Part shown: piece after piece, positions 52,976 to 62,061 of the stretch
Layout of the letters: every line of letters starts with the position of its first letter
Position numbering within the stretch: the stretch's first letter is position 1
Source: Chrysogorgia sp. JL179-B06
Lineage: Eukaryota > Cnidaria > Anthozoa > Scleralcyonacea > Chrysogorgiidae
Direction of reading: 5' to 3'
Assembly: GCA_035772405.1 (NCBI GenBank)
Contig: JAYKKM010000070.1
Coordinates: forward strand, 777,001-841,000
Length of the DNA: 64,000 nucleotides
Translations under genes and position numbers: made by a program
The notes under the pieces: model-generated
Database searches by the model: none
Told to the model about the DNA's origin: nothing
The model's input: only the letters and a program-made list of their open reading frames with translations

Positions 52976-53218
52976 TATAGGGCACACTGTCTTGCCATCT
53001 TGATTTTTCAGCTGGTGCGATTTGAAAATTTCTTCCACTTCGCTGTTTTCATAACAAAACGGGCAAATGCGTTGCAGAGATGCACGGCGAGGGGACGGTC
53101 TTTTCCACGACCCTCTTTGTTGAAATCCACTGCTGGGAAAAGCCACCGCATTGGGAAAAGCCACCGCTAAAATTGAGGTTAAAAAAAATGCCGACCTAAA
53201 TCTGATGTAGGTCGGCAC
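52976..53218 (-). pseudogene. Nanos-like remnant B: first zinc knuckle only
   Basis: The minus-strand frame reads SGFQQRGSWKRPSPRRASLQ then CPFCYENSEVEEIFKSH and QLKNQDGKTVCPI. The spacing C-x2-C-x12-H-x10-C matches exactly the first CCHC knuckle of Nanos proteins, which bind RNA with Pumilio and repress translation in germ cells. The second knuckle is missing: after CPI the frame enters ASSAGNSVASFIQV, part of a dispersed repeat. Upstream, GTGGCTTTTCCCA is tandemly duplicated, and a 9-bp-stem hairpin (53189-53217) lies at the 5' edge. It may be a truncated gene copy or a piece captured by a mobile element. Confidence 0.6.
53189..53217. repeat. TGCCGACCT / AGGTCGGCA hairpin, copy 1
   Basis: A 9-bp perfect stem with an 11-base loop, preceded by an A-run (8 A) and followed by CTCGGCATTTTTT. 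The same stem sequence recurs at 53787-53812. Confidence 0.85.
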
Positions 53219-53231
53219 GTCTCGGCATTTT

Positions 53232-53507
53232 TTAAAATCTGAAAAATCGAGCCAGGAAAAAATCGTCCTTTGCGATGGAGCTCATCCGCTGGTCAAGTGA
53301 GACTTCCAACTGCTGAACAATCTTGCGAAATTCGCGAAGACACTGACGTGCAGCAGCCTCCGTACTTCCCTTGACCAAATAGCCCTGAAACATATAATTT
53401 TCGACATTTTCGGTGGCAACCGAGCGTAAACTTCTTTCAGGAAACAGGTCGGCAACTTCACGATTTATCGAAGAGAGAAACGACGAACAGACTGGGAAAA
53501 TATCCAC
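53232..53507 (-). CDS. Unassigned 91-codon frame between the two Nanos-like remnants
   Basis: Begins MDIFPVCSSFLSSINREVAD and contains GSTEAAARQCLREFRKIVQQ, then LEVSLDQRMSS, a probable amphipathic helix, ending ARFFRF. The composition looks protein-like. Its position, on the same strand and immediately 5' of remnant B, suggests it could be the N-terminal part of that Nanos-like protein or an unrelated small gene. There is no recognised domain. ATG context and splice sites were not decisive. Confidence 0.35.
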   Translation of the reverse strand: MDIFPVCSSFLSSINREVADLFPERSLRSVATENVENYMFQGYLVKGSTEAAARQCLREFRKIVQQLEVSLDQRMSSIAKDDFFLARFFRF

Positions 53508-53714
53508 CGCTCGAATACTTCGGCAGCATTTTCGTCAAGCAACTTCCTTAGCTTTTTTACTGTTTTTTGTGCAGACGAACAAAGTGTGATCAGATCAGGC
53601 AAAATCAGTTGTGAATATATAGAATAATACCCGTCAATTTTTAAACCTTACACCGAAGCATGTTTGGTTAATCGAGGTACAAATCGAATTCTATAATCGC
53701 TGACTTTTTAACAG

Positions 53715-54082
53715 CTATGAGCACCAAAAAAATATTTCTTTGGCTGAATTAATGTCGGCAAAAATTTGCCGACATGAAAGGTTGATAGGTCGGCATTGCC
53801 GAATGCCGACCTCGTTTTTGAGGGCTGCTACATTGGAGTTATCTGACTCTGGTGAGCGTGATCTTCTTGAGTTAGGGTTCACAGGACAGTACCTGATAGT
53901 ATGTGCATAATCCCCGGATTGATAACATATTGGGCAAGTGTAGGCACGTAGGACTGGGCACACTGTCTTGCCATCTTTATCTTTTAACTCGTGCGATCGC
54001 ACAGTTCTTCGGATTCACCGTTATTGCGACAAAACACACAAAGTTGCCCCGGATATTTTACTAGAAGGTCGAAAGATTCCAT
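53715..54082 (-). pseudogene. Nanos-like remnant A: both zinc knuckles, one frameshift
   Basis: The likely start is ATG at 54082 (MESFDLLVKYPGQ), giving a very short N-terminus. The first knuckle [12 protein letters not shown] then slips by one base at about 54003 and continues [16 protein letters not shown], then [18 protein letters not shown] and IRYCPVN. With the slip bridged, the cysteine/histidine spacing is C-x2-C-x12-H-x10-C...C-x2-C-x7-H-x4-C, the full Nanos signature. The tail is Ser/Arg-rich ([13 protein letters not shown]). Nanos proteins repress mRNAs in germline and stem cells. Single-exon structure, a short N-terminus and the slip suggest a retrocopy or young pseudogene, but a sequencing indel would restore it. 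Confidence 0.75.
53787..53812. repeat. AGGTCGGCA / TGCCGACCT hairpin, copy 2
   Basis: A 9-bp perfect stem with an 8-base loop (TTGCCGAA), sitting in the 3' part of Nanos-like remnant A. A further TTTGCCGAC lies at 53765. The same stem occurs at 53189-53217. Confidence 0.85.
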
Positions 54083-54118
54083 TTTCTTTTCGCGACGCGA
54101 TATGACGATCCACACGGC

Positions 54119-54217
54119 CTAAAACGCAACGGGAACTGTGCATTGAATGCACAGTTTATTTCCCATTGTTCCTTGCTGCCTGCCACGCAGGCTACGTTGT
54201 TCCCATTGCGATTTTAG
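54119..54217. repeat. 99-bp inverted repeat
   Basis: CTAAAACGCAACGGGAAC (54119) and GTTCCCATTGCGATTTTAG (to 54217) are inverted with one indel and one mismatch. TGCATTGAATGCA and GCCTGCCACGCAGGC small palindromes lie inside. It adjoins the element at 54229. Confidence 0.7.
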
Positions 54218-54228
54218 ACGTCGGCAGG

Positions 54229-54760
54229 GGGTTGGGATAAAACGCGGATACGGACATATGAGAAGAATAAAACGCAGATAAAAATAAATAAACGCGGATA
54301 CGCGATCGAAAACATGACGCGCGAGAGCAGAGAAAAATAAAGAACAGAACCAATTAGTTAATTATTTACCGCTGCTTTTAGCTTGTCGCGCTGGCTATAA
54401 ACGGTAAAAAATTAGAGACTCGCATCTTTTACAGCCTTTAAAGTTGCGTGAGTTGCGTTCTTTAAGTTTGAGAACAGCAGTGTAGTTGTCTTATCAAGAA
54501 GATGTCTTGTAAATATATAAAATAACAACATTGCCGACGTATTCCCCTTTAAAAATCCAAGGAACCGCACAACAGTTTGAGTATTGAGGTAACGTGTCCT
54601 GACACGAGGTTACGAAGTTGGTAACGAGGTTGGTAACGTGTCAGTGCTTAAGTGCCTAAATATATGGAGTGTCCGATTCTGACAGCTAATTCTGCTTCTT
54701 GTTATTTATTTTATTTTTAAGTTTTATTGTTTCCATCCGTCCGTATCCGCGTTTTATCCC
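54229..54760. mobile_element. 532-bp nonautonomous element with 10-bp duplication (Mutator-like?)
   Basis: GGGATAAAACGCGGATACGG (54234 on) and its complement (to 54760) are TIRs of 22 bp. CGTCGGCAGG flanks both sides (54219-54228 and 54761-54770). A 9-10-bp duplication is characteristic of Mutator-like transposases. No coding capacity was seen. Confidence 0.8.
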
Positions 54761-55109
54761 CGTCGGCAGGTCTAACCATATCACCAACTAACACGTTAAG
54801 CTGTCACCAATCCTGGTTGACTTGCTAGAATCTAACCGTGCTAGAACACAGACACAGTGGGTGCTTCTGCACAAAACTTACATCCAGGTGCTCTGGAATA
54901 ATTAAGGCATGGATAATAGCGAAGCGCACAGTTACTATTAATAGGCGAAAAATGGACAAACAAACCAAAATTGAATCTCGAGGGATTCGTAAAAACGTTT
55001 TCTTTTGTTGGAAATGCAAGAATGCCAAGAATAAATTATAAACTCAGACAAACATGAAGTTATAAAACAAAAACATCTTCAACGATAACTTTATTTAAAG
55101 ATATAACTA

Positions 55110-55145
55110 TATACATACGTTTCGGCGCATAGTTCATCAGACTAA
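55110..55145 (-). ncRNA. Hammerhead-like core without a clear stem II
   Basis: The minus-strand sequence CTGATGAACTATGCGCCGAA and AC contains the CUGAUGA and GAAAC core boxes, but the ten bases between them do not form a convincing stem II. Flanks (TTAGTTTAG, GTATGTATATAG) give no obvious stem I. Possibly a decayed ribozyme from a Penelope-like or retrozyme element. Confidence 0.25.
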
Positions 55146-55246
55146 ACTAAATTTCCATGCATGCAGTGACAACATTTTTATATCTAAATTGTCATATCTT
55201 ACAAAATTAACATCCATAAAGCTTCCCTCCGTGTTGGATCCTTACA

Positions 55247-55688
55247 GTGCCCATAACCTCAAAATGTTTTATTGTCTTGTTTGGAAGAACTTTTAAAATG
55301 ATAAAGTAACTTCTTTTGAAGATTTTTGTTTCTTTGCTTTCTTTTTGAGATATATCAGTTTATTTGATATGCAAATGTTTGGAATTTCGTCACACATGCA
55401 TGATGACTTATTGGAGAAATGTGTATATCTCTTTTATTCTCGAACGAAATCCTTTAAAATCAAGAAGTTTGGTGTTGTGGGAGAAACGCACACACGTGTT
55501 ATTCACACTTTAGTGTTTTTATTTCATGAACGCAAAGATATATGACGAAATTCCAGATTTTTGCACATCAAACAAACTGATATATCTCGAAAAGAAAGCG
55601 AAGAAGTGAAAATCTTCAAAAGAAGTCACTTGATCATTTTAAAAGTTCTTCCAAATAAGACAATAAAACATTTTGAGGTAAGGGGCAC
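55247..55688. mobile_element. 442-bp foldback element related to the one at 48811
   Basis: GTGCCC..TAACCTCAAAATG (left) and CATTTTGAGGTAAGGGGCAC (right) start arms of about 145 bp sharing TTTTATTGTCTT, GAAGAACTTTTAAAATGAT, CTTCTTTTGAAGATTTT and GAGATATATCAGTTT. The right end reads GGCACTTTAA and the left TTACAGTGCC, so the tips are (A)AGTGCC beside TTAA, as in the 48811-49135 element. The 66-codon frame inside is not supported. Confidence 0.8.
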
Positions 55689-56221
55689 TTTAACATCTGT
55701 TACATAAATGACTTGTACTGCAGTATACTACATCCTCTAAACCCTTTTTTCCCAAAAGTGAGAATACAGGTGTTCCCCACAACCCTCTTCATATCTCTTC
55801 AGAGTTCAATTGGATTTTGCTGTTGCAAAGAGTTTTGTTCGGAAAACTGTATGGGTATGAGTTAGTATGAGTATGGGTATAGCACCATAAATTTCTGAAT
55901 TACGAAAAAGCCAATAGACCGCTTGCATGATGACGGCATTAATACTACAATTACCATAATTATATCTCGTATAGAGTAATAACCCTAAAGCTAAAAAGTA
56001 CTCGCCTAGCGGTTCGTATTTTTTACGTTTTTCTCCAGTCTTGCAATATCCAGCATGTTTTCAGTATCCTACATGGAAAAACATCTGTTATTCATTATCC
56101 GCTCTATTAAACGTCGCTGTTAAGTTATGTAAACGCTAAATCTTGGTTGCAAACAAACTGCTCTTATTAATTACTATACAAATCTCTAAAACTGTAAAAG
56201 CTCTGCTCATAACTTCATAAC
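55689..56221. other. No recognised gene; probable LTR interior of the gypsy element in its right part
   Basis: No open frame of note. The gypsy 3' LTR begins at 56297 on the minus strand and runs into this stretch, but its far end was not identified. Confidence 0.35.
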
Positions 56222-56297
56222 AACAACATTCGGGGGGCCCCCTCTTCCAACGGCAGGGGCTAGTTAGCCCCAGACCCTGGCGCAGCGTCCTGTTACA
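56222..56297 (-). repeat. Start of the gypsy 3' LTR
   Basis: In minus-strand sense TGTAACAGGACGC starts immediately after a polypurine tract GAAGGAGAGAGA (56298-56309). Inside, GGGGCTAACTAGCCCC forms a strong hairpin. No second LTR copy is present in the window, so the LTR length is unknown. Confidence 0.5.
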
Positions 56298-58042
56298 TCT
56301 CTCTCCTTCAGAGTCTGCTCAAAGGTTTTATCTAATTAAGTTTCAGTCACATAGTCCTCCAGGTATGTTGGCCTACGTGTTTGTCTCCCACTTGAGGTTC
56401 TGCTTGTAGGAGCGTTGGGGATTATATCAGTTGGAACTAGATTGTTCTCGACCTGTGATGGAGTCCGCTGCTCCGGTGCTGGCGTTGAGTGTTGGTCTTG
56501 TGATTCTAGTTCGTTTTCTCTCAGTGGCACATCTATATCCGTTGCATCCTCGTATGGCTCTGTCGTGCTTCGGAGGTGTCTGCGATTTCTTCTATACTCA
56601 ACTCCATCCCCAGTTGTAATAATATATGATCTTGGGCTAATTACTGCCTTCACTTTCGCCTTTCTCCATGTTTTCTCACCTTGGTTGGGCTTCATTCTGA
56701 CTACCTCCCCCACCTTGAGAATTGCGAGGGTTTTCGCTCCTCTGTTGGTAGTAGGCCTGTTTCACTTTAGCTTTGTCCAGCTCTTTCTTCGCCGACTTCA
56801 CAGGGACAACAGGCTCCAACAGTCGCCTCGTTGTTGGGATTCTAGTCCTCGTTCGTCGTCCGAACAACCGTTGGGCAGGAGAGCTACTCATTCCATCTGA
56901 CGGTGTATTTCTGTGTTCTAACAGTGCTAGATAAGGATCCAATCCTTTCTTTTGGCCATCTTGACTGCGCTCTCTGCTTTCCCGTTCGATTGGGGGATAC
57001 CATGGCGATGAGGTGACATGCTCGAACTCATACGTTATAGCAAAGGCTTGAAACTCTTCGGAACTGTATTGCGGGCCATTATCACTTACTACTCTTTCGG
57101 GAATTCCATGTCGTGCCATATGCGCTTTCAATTTGTTTATGATCTATGTGCTAGTTTTCGCATATAACCAGTCCACTTCAATAAAGTTGGAGTAATAATC
57201 CACGGTGACCAGATAATCTTTGCCTCGAAGTTGGAATAGATCAGTTGCGATGGACTCCCATGGTCGTGTTGGAACAGGATGGCTCATGAGAGGCTCTTTC
57301 TGATCTGCTGTCTGGTATGCCGAACAGATGCTGCAGCTGGTGATAAACTTCTCGATGTCTTTATTCATACCTGGCCAGTAGAAAACGTCTTTTGCTCTTC
57401 GTAGAGTTGCTTGAATCCCACCGTGGTTGCAGTGAAGCTTTTCTTTCATCCCTGTTCTCATTCCTTCCGGCACGATCAATCTTTCTCCTTTGAATATGAC
57501 TCCATCTTGAACCACTAACTCGTCTCAAAAGGAAAAGTAGGGACGCAATGCTGGGACAAGCGCGTTGGTCTTACTAGGCCATCCTTCTTTAATGATGGTT
57601 ATCAAGTCTTGCAGGCTGTTGTCGACTGCCGTCTGTTGTTGAAGTTTGGTCAGGGTGCTTGGTTTTACAGACAGGTGTTTGAGCATATCAATTTGCTCTA
57701 CTTCCTTTTCCGTGGCTGATCTTGTATCTCGTAAAAACATCACATCTTCGGTCTCTTGATGTCTTTCGGCGCTTGGCTGAGCGACGGTTGCGCGACTCAA
57801 GGTATCCGCCATGTACATAAGTGTACCCTGTTTGTACACGACTTCAAGTTCGAATTTCTGGAGTCGTAGCATCATTCGTTGTAACCGCTTCGGTGCATTA
57901 AGTAGATTTTTTTAGAATAGATTCTAACGGCTTGTGATCTGATTCAACGGTTACTTTTAGTCCATATGGATAACTTTCAAACTTTTACACAATGGCCAAC
58001 ATTTCCTTCTCGATCTTGGCGTAGTGGACTTCAGTAGGTGTT
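56298..58042 (-). pseudogene. Gypsy (Ty3-type) RNase H C-terminus, integrase and tail
   Basis: Minus-strand order: VHYAKIEKEMLAIV, VTVESDHKPLESILKK and LQRMMLRLQKFELEVVYKQG, YMADTLSRA (RNase H, 58040-57790), a spacer, then the integrase zinc finger (H...H, CSICSAY near 57320). The catalytic core follows: IATDLFQLRGKDYLVTVDYY (first Asp), VVSDNGPQYSSEEF (second Asp), SSPWYPP (third-residue region). The last contains two compensating slips, the first in a C-run, that hide the usual SNGxAE motif. After PYLALLEHRNTPSDGMSSSP comes a GxxVRM-type tail ending at 56336. In-frame TGA (about 57525) and TAG (about 57144) interrupt it. RT is cut off at 58042, where LINE sequence begins. A PPT and LTR follow. 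Confidence 0.75.
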
Positions 58043-58215
58043 AAAGCCATCCGCTTTTTCCTCCGCAGAAAAAAGTTTCTGACCATTCAATTGAATCACG
58101 TCAGGGATAGAGGATTTTGAGGATTTACTCTTAAAGAATCTCCAAAATGATTTAGGATCATTGAACACATTTTCGGACAGTCCAGAGAATGAGGCCTTAG
58201 CCTTTCTCCTTTGTG
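58043..58215 (-). pseudogene. LINE ORF2 linker fragment
   Basis: Minus-strand KAKASFSGLSENVFNDPKSF, then WRFFKSKSSKSSIPDVIQLN, GQKLFSAEEKADGFN. An FWxFFKSK...IPxxI..NG...S..EKAxxFN pattern is the linker between endonuclease and RT in CR1/jockey-type LINEs. It is cut on both sides: gypsy sequence begins at 58042, and repetitive Thr/Gln-rich sequence precedes about 58215. No catalytic domain remains. Confidence 0.55.
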
Positions 58216-58928
58216 ACTCTTTCATTTGGCATTTGTGTGGTGGTGGTTTGGATGGGATGTGGTCGTTTGTATGGTTGTTTGAGTGAAGAGGCCACATTAA
58301 TGAGTGTGGTAGCAGTATCTGGTGATTGGGTTTGAAGAGCTGAAGATACTTGTTGGATCTGTTGTTGGATCTGTTGATCCAACGTCTCCAGCTGCTCCTT
58401 GTTGTGTGATATGAGTGTGTTGATGAAGTTTGTGGTGCAGTTGTTGATTCCAGTGTCCCATGCCTCTTGGTGCTGTGCTGACAACTGGATCCATGGCTAA
58501 ACTTCAATTTGGAGTTTCACCGGTGTTGTGTGATTCTCCTGGTGGTGGGATAATATGGATATGTGACGTTGGTGGTTAGCTCTTGAAATGCTGCTTGTGT
58601 TGTGGTGGTAGTAGGTGTTGAGGCTGGTTTGGTGATGGTTGGTGTGGTGATTAGCATGCTAGGGATGGTAAGGTGTGGTTGTGGCATTTGTTGTGGAGTT
58701 GGTGACTGATGTGATGGTGGTGGCTGATGTGATGGTGGTGCCTGATGTGATGGTGGTGGAGGATGTTTCGATTGTGGCAGGTGTTGTGGTTTCAGGGTTG
58801 AGTAGGTGTGGCCTGGTGTGGTTGACTACAACAACATCTGGATAGAAGTGCTGCTGTGGTGGTGAGGTTGGTGTGGTGATCGGTGTTGATTCAGTGGTTT
58901 CATCATCCGAATTTAGCAGGTGTTCCAT
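58216..58928 (-). pseudogene. 5' coding part of a Penelope-like (or similar) element: Thr-rich protein
   Basis: The ATG at 58928 starts MEHLLNSDDETTESTPITTP, then VVVVNHTRPHLLNPETTTPA and a run of TTITS repeats. After frame changes it continues QHQEAWDTGINNCTTNFINT, LISHNKEQLETLDQQIQQQI, a coiled-coil-like stretch. Upstream lies a hammerhead ribozyme (59168-59210) in the same orientation, as found in the pseudo-LTR at the 5' end of Penelope-like elements. The link to that class therefore rests on the ribozyme, not on the protein. Downstream the frame ends where LINE sequence begins. Confidence 0.4.
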
Positions 58929-59167
58929 ATTTTCTATAAAAAATAGGTAGTTAGACCTCCACCAGCGTTGTATTACCAACACGGTTGTAGTGTAGTAAAC
59001 ATGAATAACAGTAGGAACAAAAAGAAAAACTGATTGAATACGAGATAAGTGTTATGCAATATGGTGGATTGGTCGCTGAAAAAAAATGGGTGCGGTTTGT
59101 GTTGCATGAGAGAAAAATAATTGAAGCGTAGAAGGATATTGTAGGTTCGTGTTTTTATATCGGGAGT

Positions 59168-59210
59168 AACCCTCGACGATTTCGACCTTTTGGTCTTCAT
59201 CAGGAGGGCT
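59168..59210 (-). ncRNA. Type I hammerhead ribozyme (Penelope-like element)
   Basis: The minus strand shows AGCCCTC (stem I), CTGATGA, stem II GACC-AAAA-GGTC after one A, GAAA, a minimal stem III (TCGTC) and GAGGGTT closing stem I. The predicted cleavage follows GTC just before GAGGG. All core boxes match the hammerhead consensus, and the very short stem III is typical of the ribozymes in Penelope-like elements, where they are thought to process the transcript. It lies 240 bp upstream of the ORF start at 58928 in the same sense. Confidence 0.75.
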
Positions 59211-59812
59211 TTTTAGGGCTGGGAGTTGATGTTTTGATCGTTGGTATGAAGGAAGATGGTAAAGACAGGAAAATGTGTGTATATTGTTAGCAAAACGAGT
59301 ATTAGACGAATAAAAATCGAATGAAGTATATAATGATAAAGTAATTAGTCTTACTGAATGTCTTGTTCATTGGTAGTCCGTAACATCCAGTTCCAGGACC
59401 TGCTAGCTGGTTAAGAAACGTGCTCTCCCAACCATGCTTGGAACCTGAAGACATCATGACTCTGTGTTTTGTCCAAACTCGGATGTTTTTTTAAAAACAG
59501 GGACTTGGTTGAGGTAGCGGAAAACAGAATTTACCTCGCCTTGGCATCTTTTCCATTCTCTCCGCACCCGGGTTATGCAATTGCTCCATTAGATCATATT
59601 CATCTACAAACGCTACTCCTTTCTATAATATACCATGTTGTTGGTTTCGAAACGCTAAGCTTAAGGTAGTTAAATGTCATCACTATTGCATGTGCCACGC
59701 AAGATATTTATAGCGATAGTTCAGTGCTTGCGGAGCGGAAACTCTAGTGGCGCGACTGGATGTCGCTATGCGCTTTAGCGATTGCGTAAGAGTTACAGTA
59801 GGAATGTTAATT
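59211..59812. other. No recognised gene
   Basis: A 66-codon frame at 59469-59669 has no domain. The sequence near 59720-59790 shares GTCGCTA/AGCGATTG words with the interior of the next element. Confidence 0.4.
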
Positions 59813-61178
59813 CAGGCGCGGATCCAGACTGTCGCGAATGTCGCTCGAGCGATAGTCAGAAATTTCAGTGGGCAATACGACAATTACTTCAATGCCTAAG
59901 GAACTGAGAGAGCTATATATTTATTCTTAAACAACGTGATTATGAACGATCGCAAACGAACAGCATGAAGTCCAACGGAGTGTTTATTTTGTAATATTAC
60001 GAGTATCGTATGTCAGTCTCGCCAAGTACATGCAAGCTACATGCGACTGTTCACTGTAGCTCATATTTGCATGAGCTACAGTGACTAAGGCACAGCCAAT
60101 CAGAATCCAAGTTGACTATCGCTCAGATATGGCGGGACCGACAGTGATTAAGACCTAACCAATCAAAATTCGAGTTGACTATCGCTCAGATATGGCAGCC
60201 AATGAGACGTAGAGTTGACTATCGCTCATCGATAGCGGAAGTTCAGTCAATAACATTTTACGGTTCATCGGATATATAATTTAGCCACAGGAGAGAATCT
60301 GACAGCAAGAGCTTAGCGAGTGTGATACAGTGATAATATAGTTCGAGTGTCCCTTTTAATTGTAAGAGCAGTTAGTACACGGTCGTTGGTTAAAAGTTCG
60401 AGAAACGTAATTCCAAATCACTCAGGCCGCAATTGATGCACGACTGACATGGAGAAAACATCGAGCGTTTGGGTGTGCTTGCCAGTTGCCATACAATATT
60501 GTCGGCAACCAAGAGAGAAAGTGCGCGCATTTCGCCAGGGGCCCAGGGAGGATATGCCATTTATCCAATCTGAAGTTCCCAGTAGCCAGAAAAGTTGGTC
60601 AGATGATCGTATTCCAACAAGGTTAGATAAATACGCTTGTTATATTAATTTTAATTTGTATGAGCAATTACTAGATTACAATTTCATGACCAACGGCAAA
60701 CCGACCAAACGTTCACGGTGTGATCGACTCTTGTTGATAAACTCTTGTTAGACCAAGTTTAGACGTCTCAATACTATGGTTTGCGCTAGCACAGACGGAG
60801 AGACACCGGAGAAAGCCTAAATTATCTGGACCGCAGTTAAAATGCCAAGTTGTTCTATGATTAAATAGTATTCGTAATGCATATAACTCGCTTAAACCTG
60901 GCATATATAACCGCATAAATCCCATCACCCTGAATCAGTCTATGTAGAAATTTCTTTCCATATTTCCTGTATTAAAAATATATACAAAACTAATACTAGG
61001 AGTTCTTATCAGAAGTGAAATGCTGCCTCAGAACATACACAGGTATATTAGAAGGGTCTTCCGTTTGTTTGATTTGAAATATGACCGCTCGATCGTCATA
61101 TTACGTCGCGTCATATGACGTCACATCATGTGCCCCAGCGTTGAGCGACAGTCAGATTTTGAGCTGGATCCGCGCCTG
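59813..61178. mobile_element. 1.37-kb nonautonomous element with CAGGCGCGGATCCAG ends
   Basis: CAGGCGCGGATCCAG at 59813 is repeated inverted at 61178, followed on both sides inward by GACTGTCG (with an 11-base insertion on the right). TAATT flanks both ends (59808-59812 and 61179-61183). Inside, GTTGACTATCGCTCA occurs three times (60111, 60174, 60214). A 100-codon frame (60449-60751) reads MEKTSSVWVCLPVAIQYCRQ and has no known domain. The CAGG terminus fits hAT, but a 5-bp duplication does not. Confidence 0.65.
60111..60239 (+). repeat. Three copies of GTTGACTATCGCTCA inside the element
   Basis: Copies start at 60111, 60174 and 60214; the first two continue GATATGGC. Spacing is irregular (63 and 40 bp). 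Confidence 0.8.
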
Positions 61179-62061
61179 TAATTCAAGTGCGTTTTCTTGG
61201 CTACAATAACTACCCTCCCATTTTTGGTAAGTCAGTTCTAGTGTGGACGCTATTGCGATAGCAACTGCTATCGCAATAATGGCATTTGGCCATTATCTTC
61301 AATCTGCGCTAGTGATTCAACTTCTAATTATTCAAGCCTATATTCAGTCTAATTTGGTGCGTGTGTAAACCAAAGTGAGTACCTTAGCTATTTCTTCTTT
61401 GCTATTATAACATTGGTTTGTTTCAGTTAGGCCATAATTCGTTGTTCGATAATTCTATTGACAATACGTTCATTAGTTAATGTTGTATTCTTTGTAGTTG
61501 TAACTGCATGCTTTCTTATATTTACGCAATGTTAATCGTAGTAGTGTACGTATAGTTATTCTTAATTATCGTGTTATTTAGTTCGAACCTACAATTTTCA
61601 GTCGACAATTCTAAATCTACAATTGTCAATCTGCAATCGTCAACATTGTTCTACAATCTACATAACGTGAACATTACCGGATTCAATCAAATAGACTGCT
61701 TTAAAACTCTGAAATCTACGTTTATTAAAGGAACATTAATTCAACTGTCTCCGTGTTCACGCTGTTGTCAACTGTCAATAATTTTGTCCAGTTCGATTTA
61801 TCCTACGCACTTCTCTACCTAAACGTGATCCAATTGGATGCTATAGTATCGTTGAAATTTATTCTGTCCTTGCGGATTACATAAGTTCGAATTTGCTGCA
61901 CCGTAAAGGAATTCGAAGAATTTGTTGACTGTTTCGTGACCGCGAACGCCCAGGTGTACATCGTATCTCACCACATGTGTCTTATCGTGTGATAAAGAGA
62001 AGGAAAGCAATTTCATGTTTAATTATCACGTCGTATTAAACTGCTTAATTAACACGTCTGA
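61179..62061. other. No gene; probable 5' untranslated or LTR region of the BEL/Pao element
   Basis: A 12-bp hairpin TATTGCGATAGC-aact-GCTATCGCAATA lies at 61251-61278. The BEL gag starts at 62062, so its 5' LTR and primer-binding site should lie here. No TG...CA boundaries or tRNA-complementary site could be fixed by eye. Confidence 0.4.

Noticed and set aside
54825..55041. A further Cys-bearing frame near the Nanos-like remnants (GCKFC-like)
   Set aside because: Spacing of Cys/His does not match Nanos or another zinc finger in any frame.
55345..55545. 66-codon plus-strand frame
   Set aside because: Lies in the arm and loop of the foldback element; no domain.
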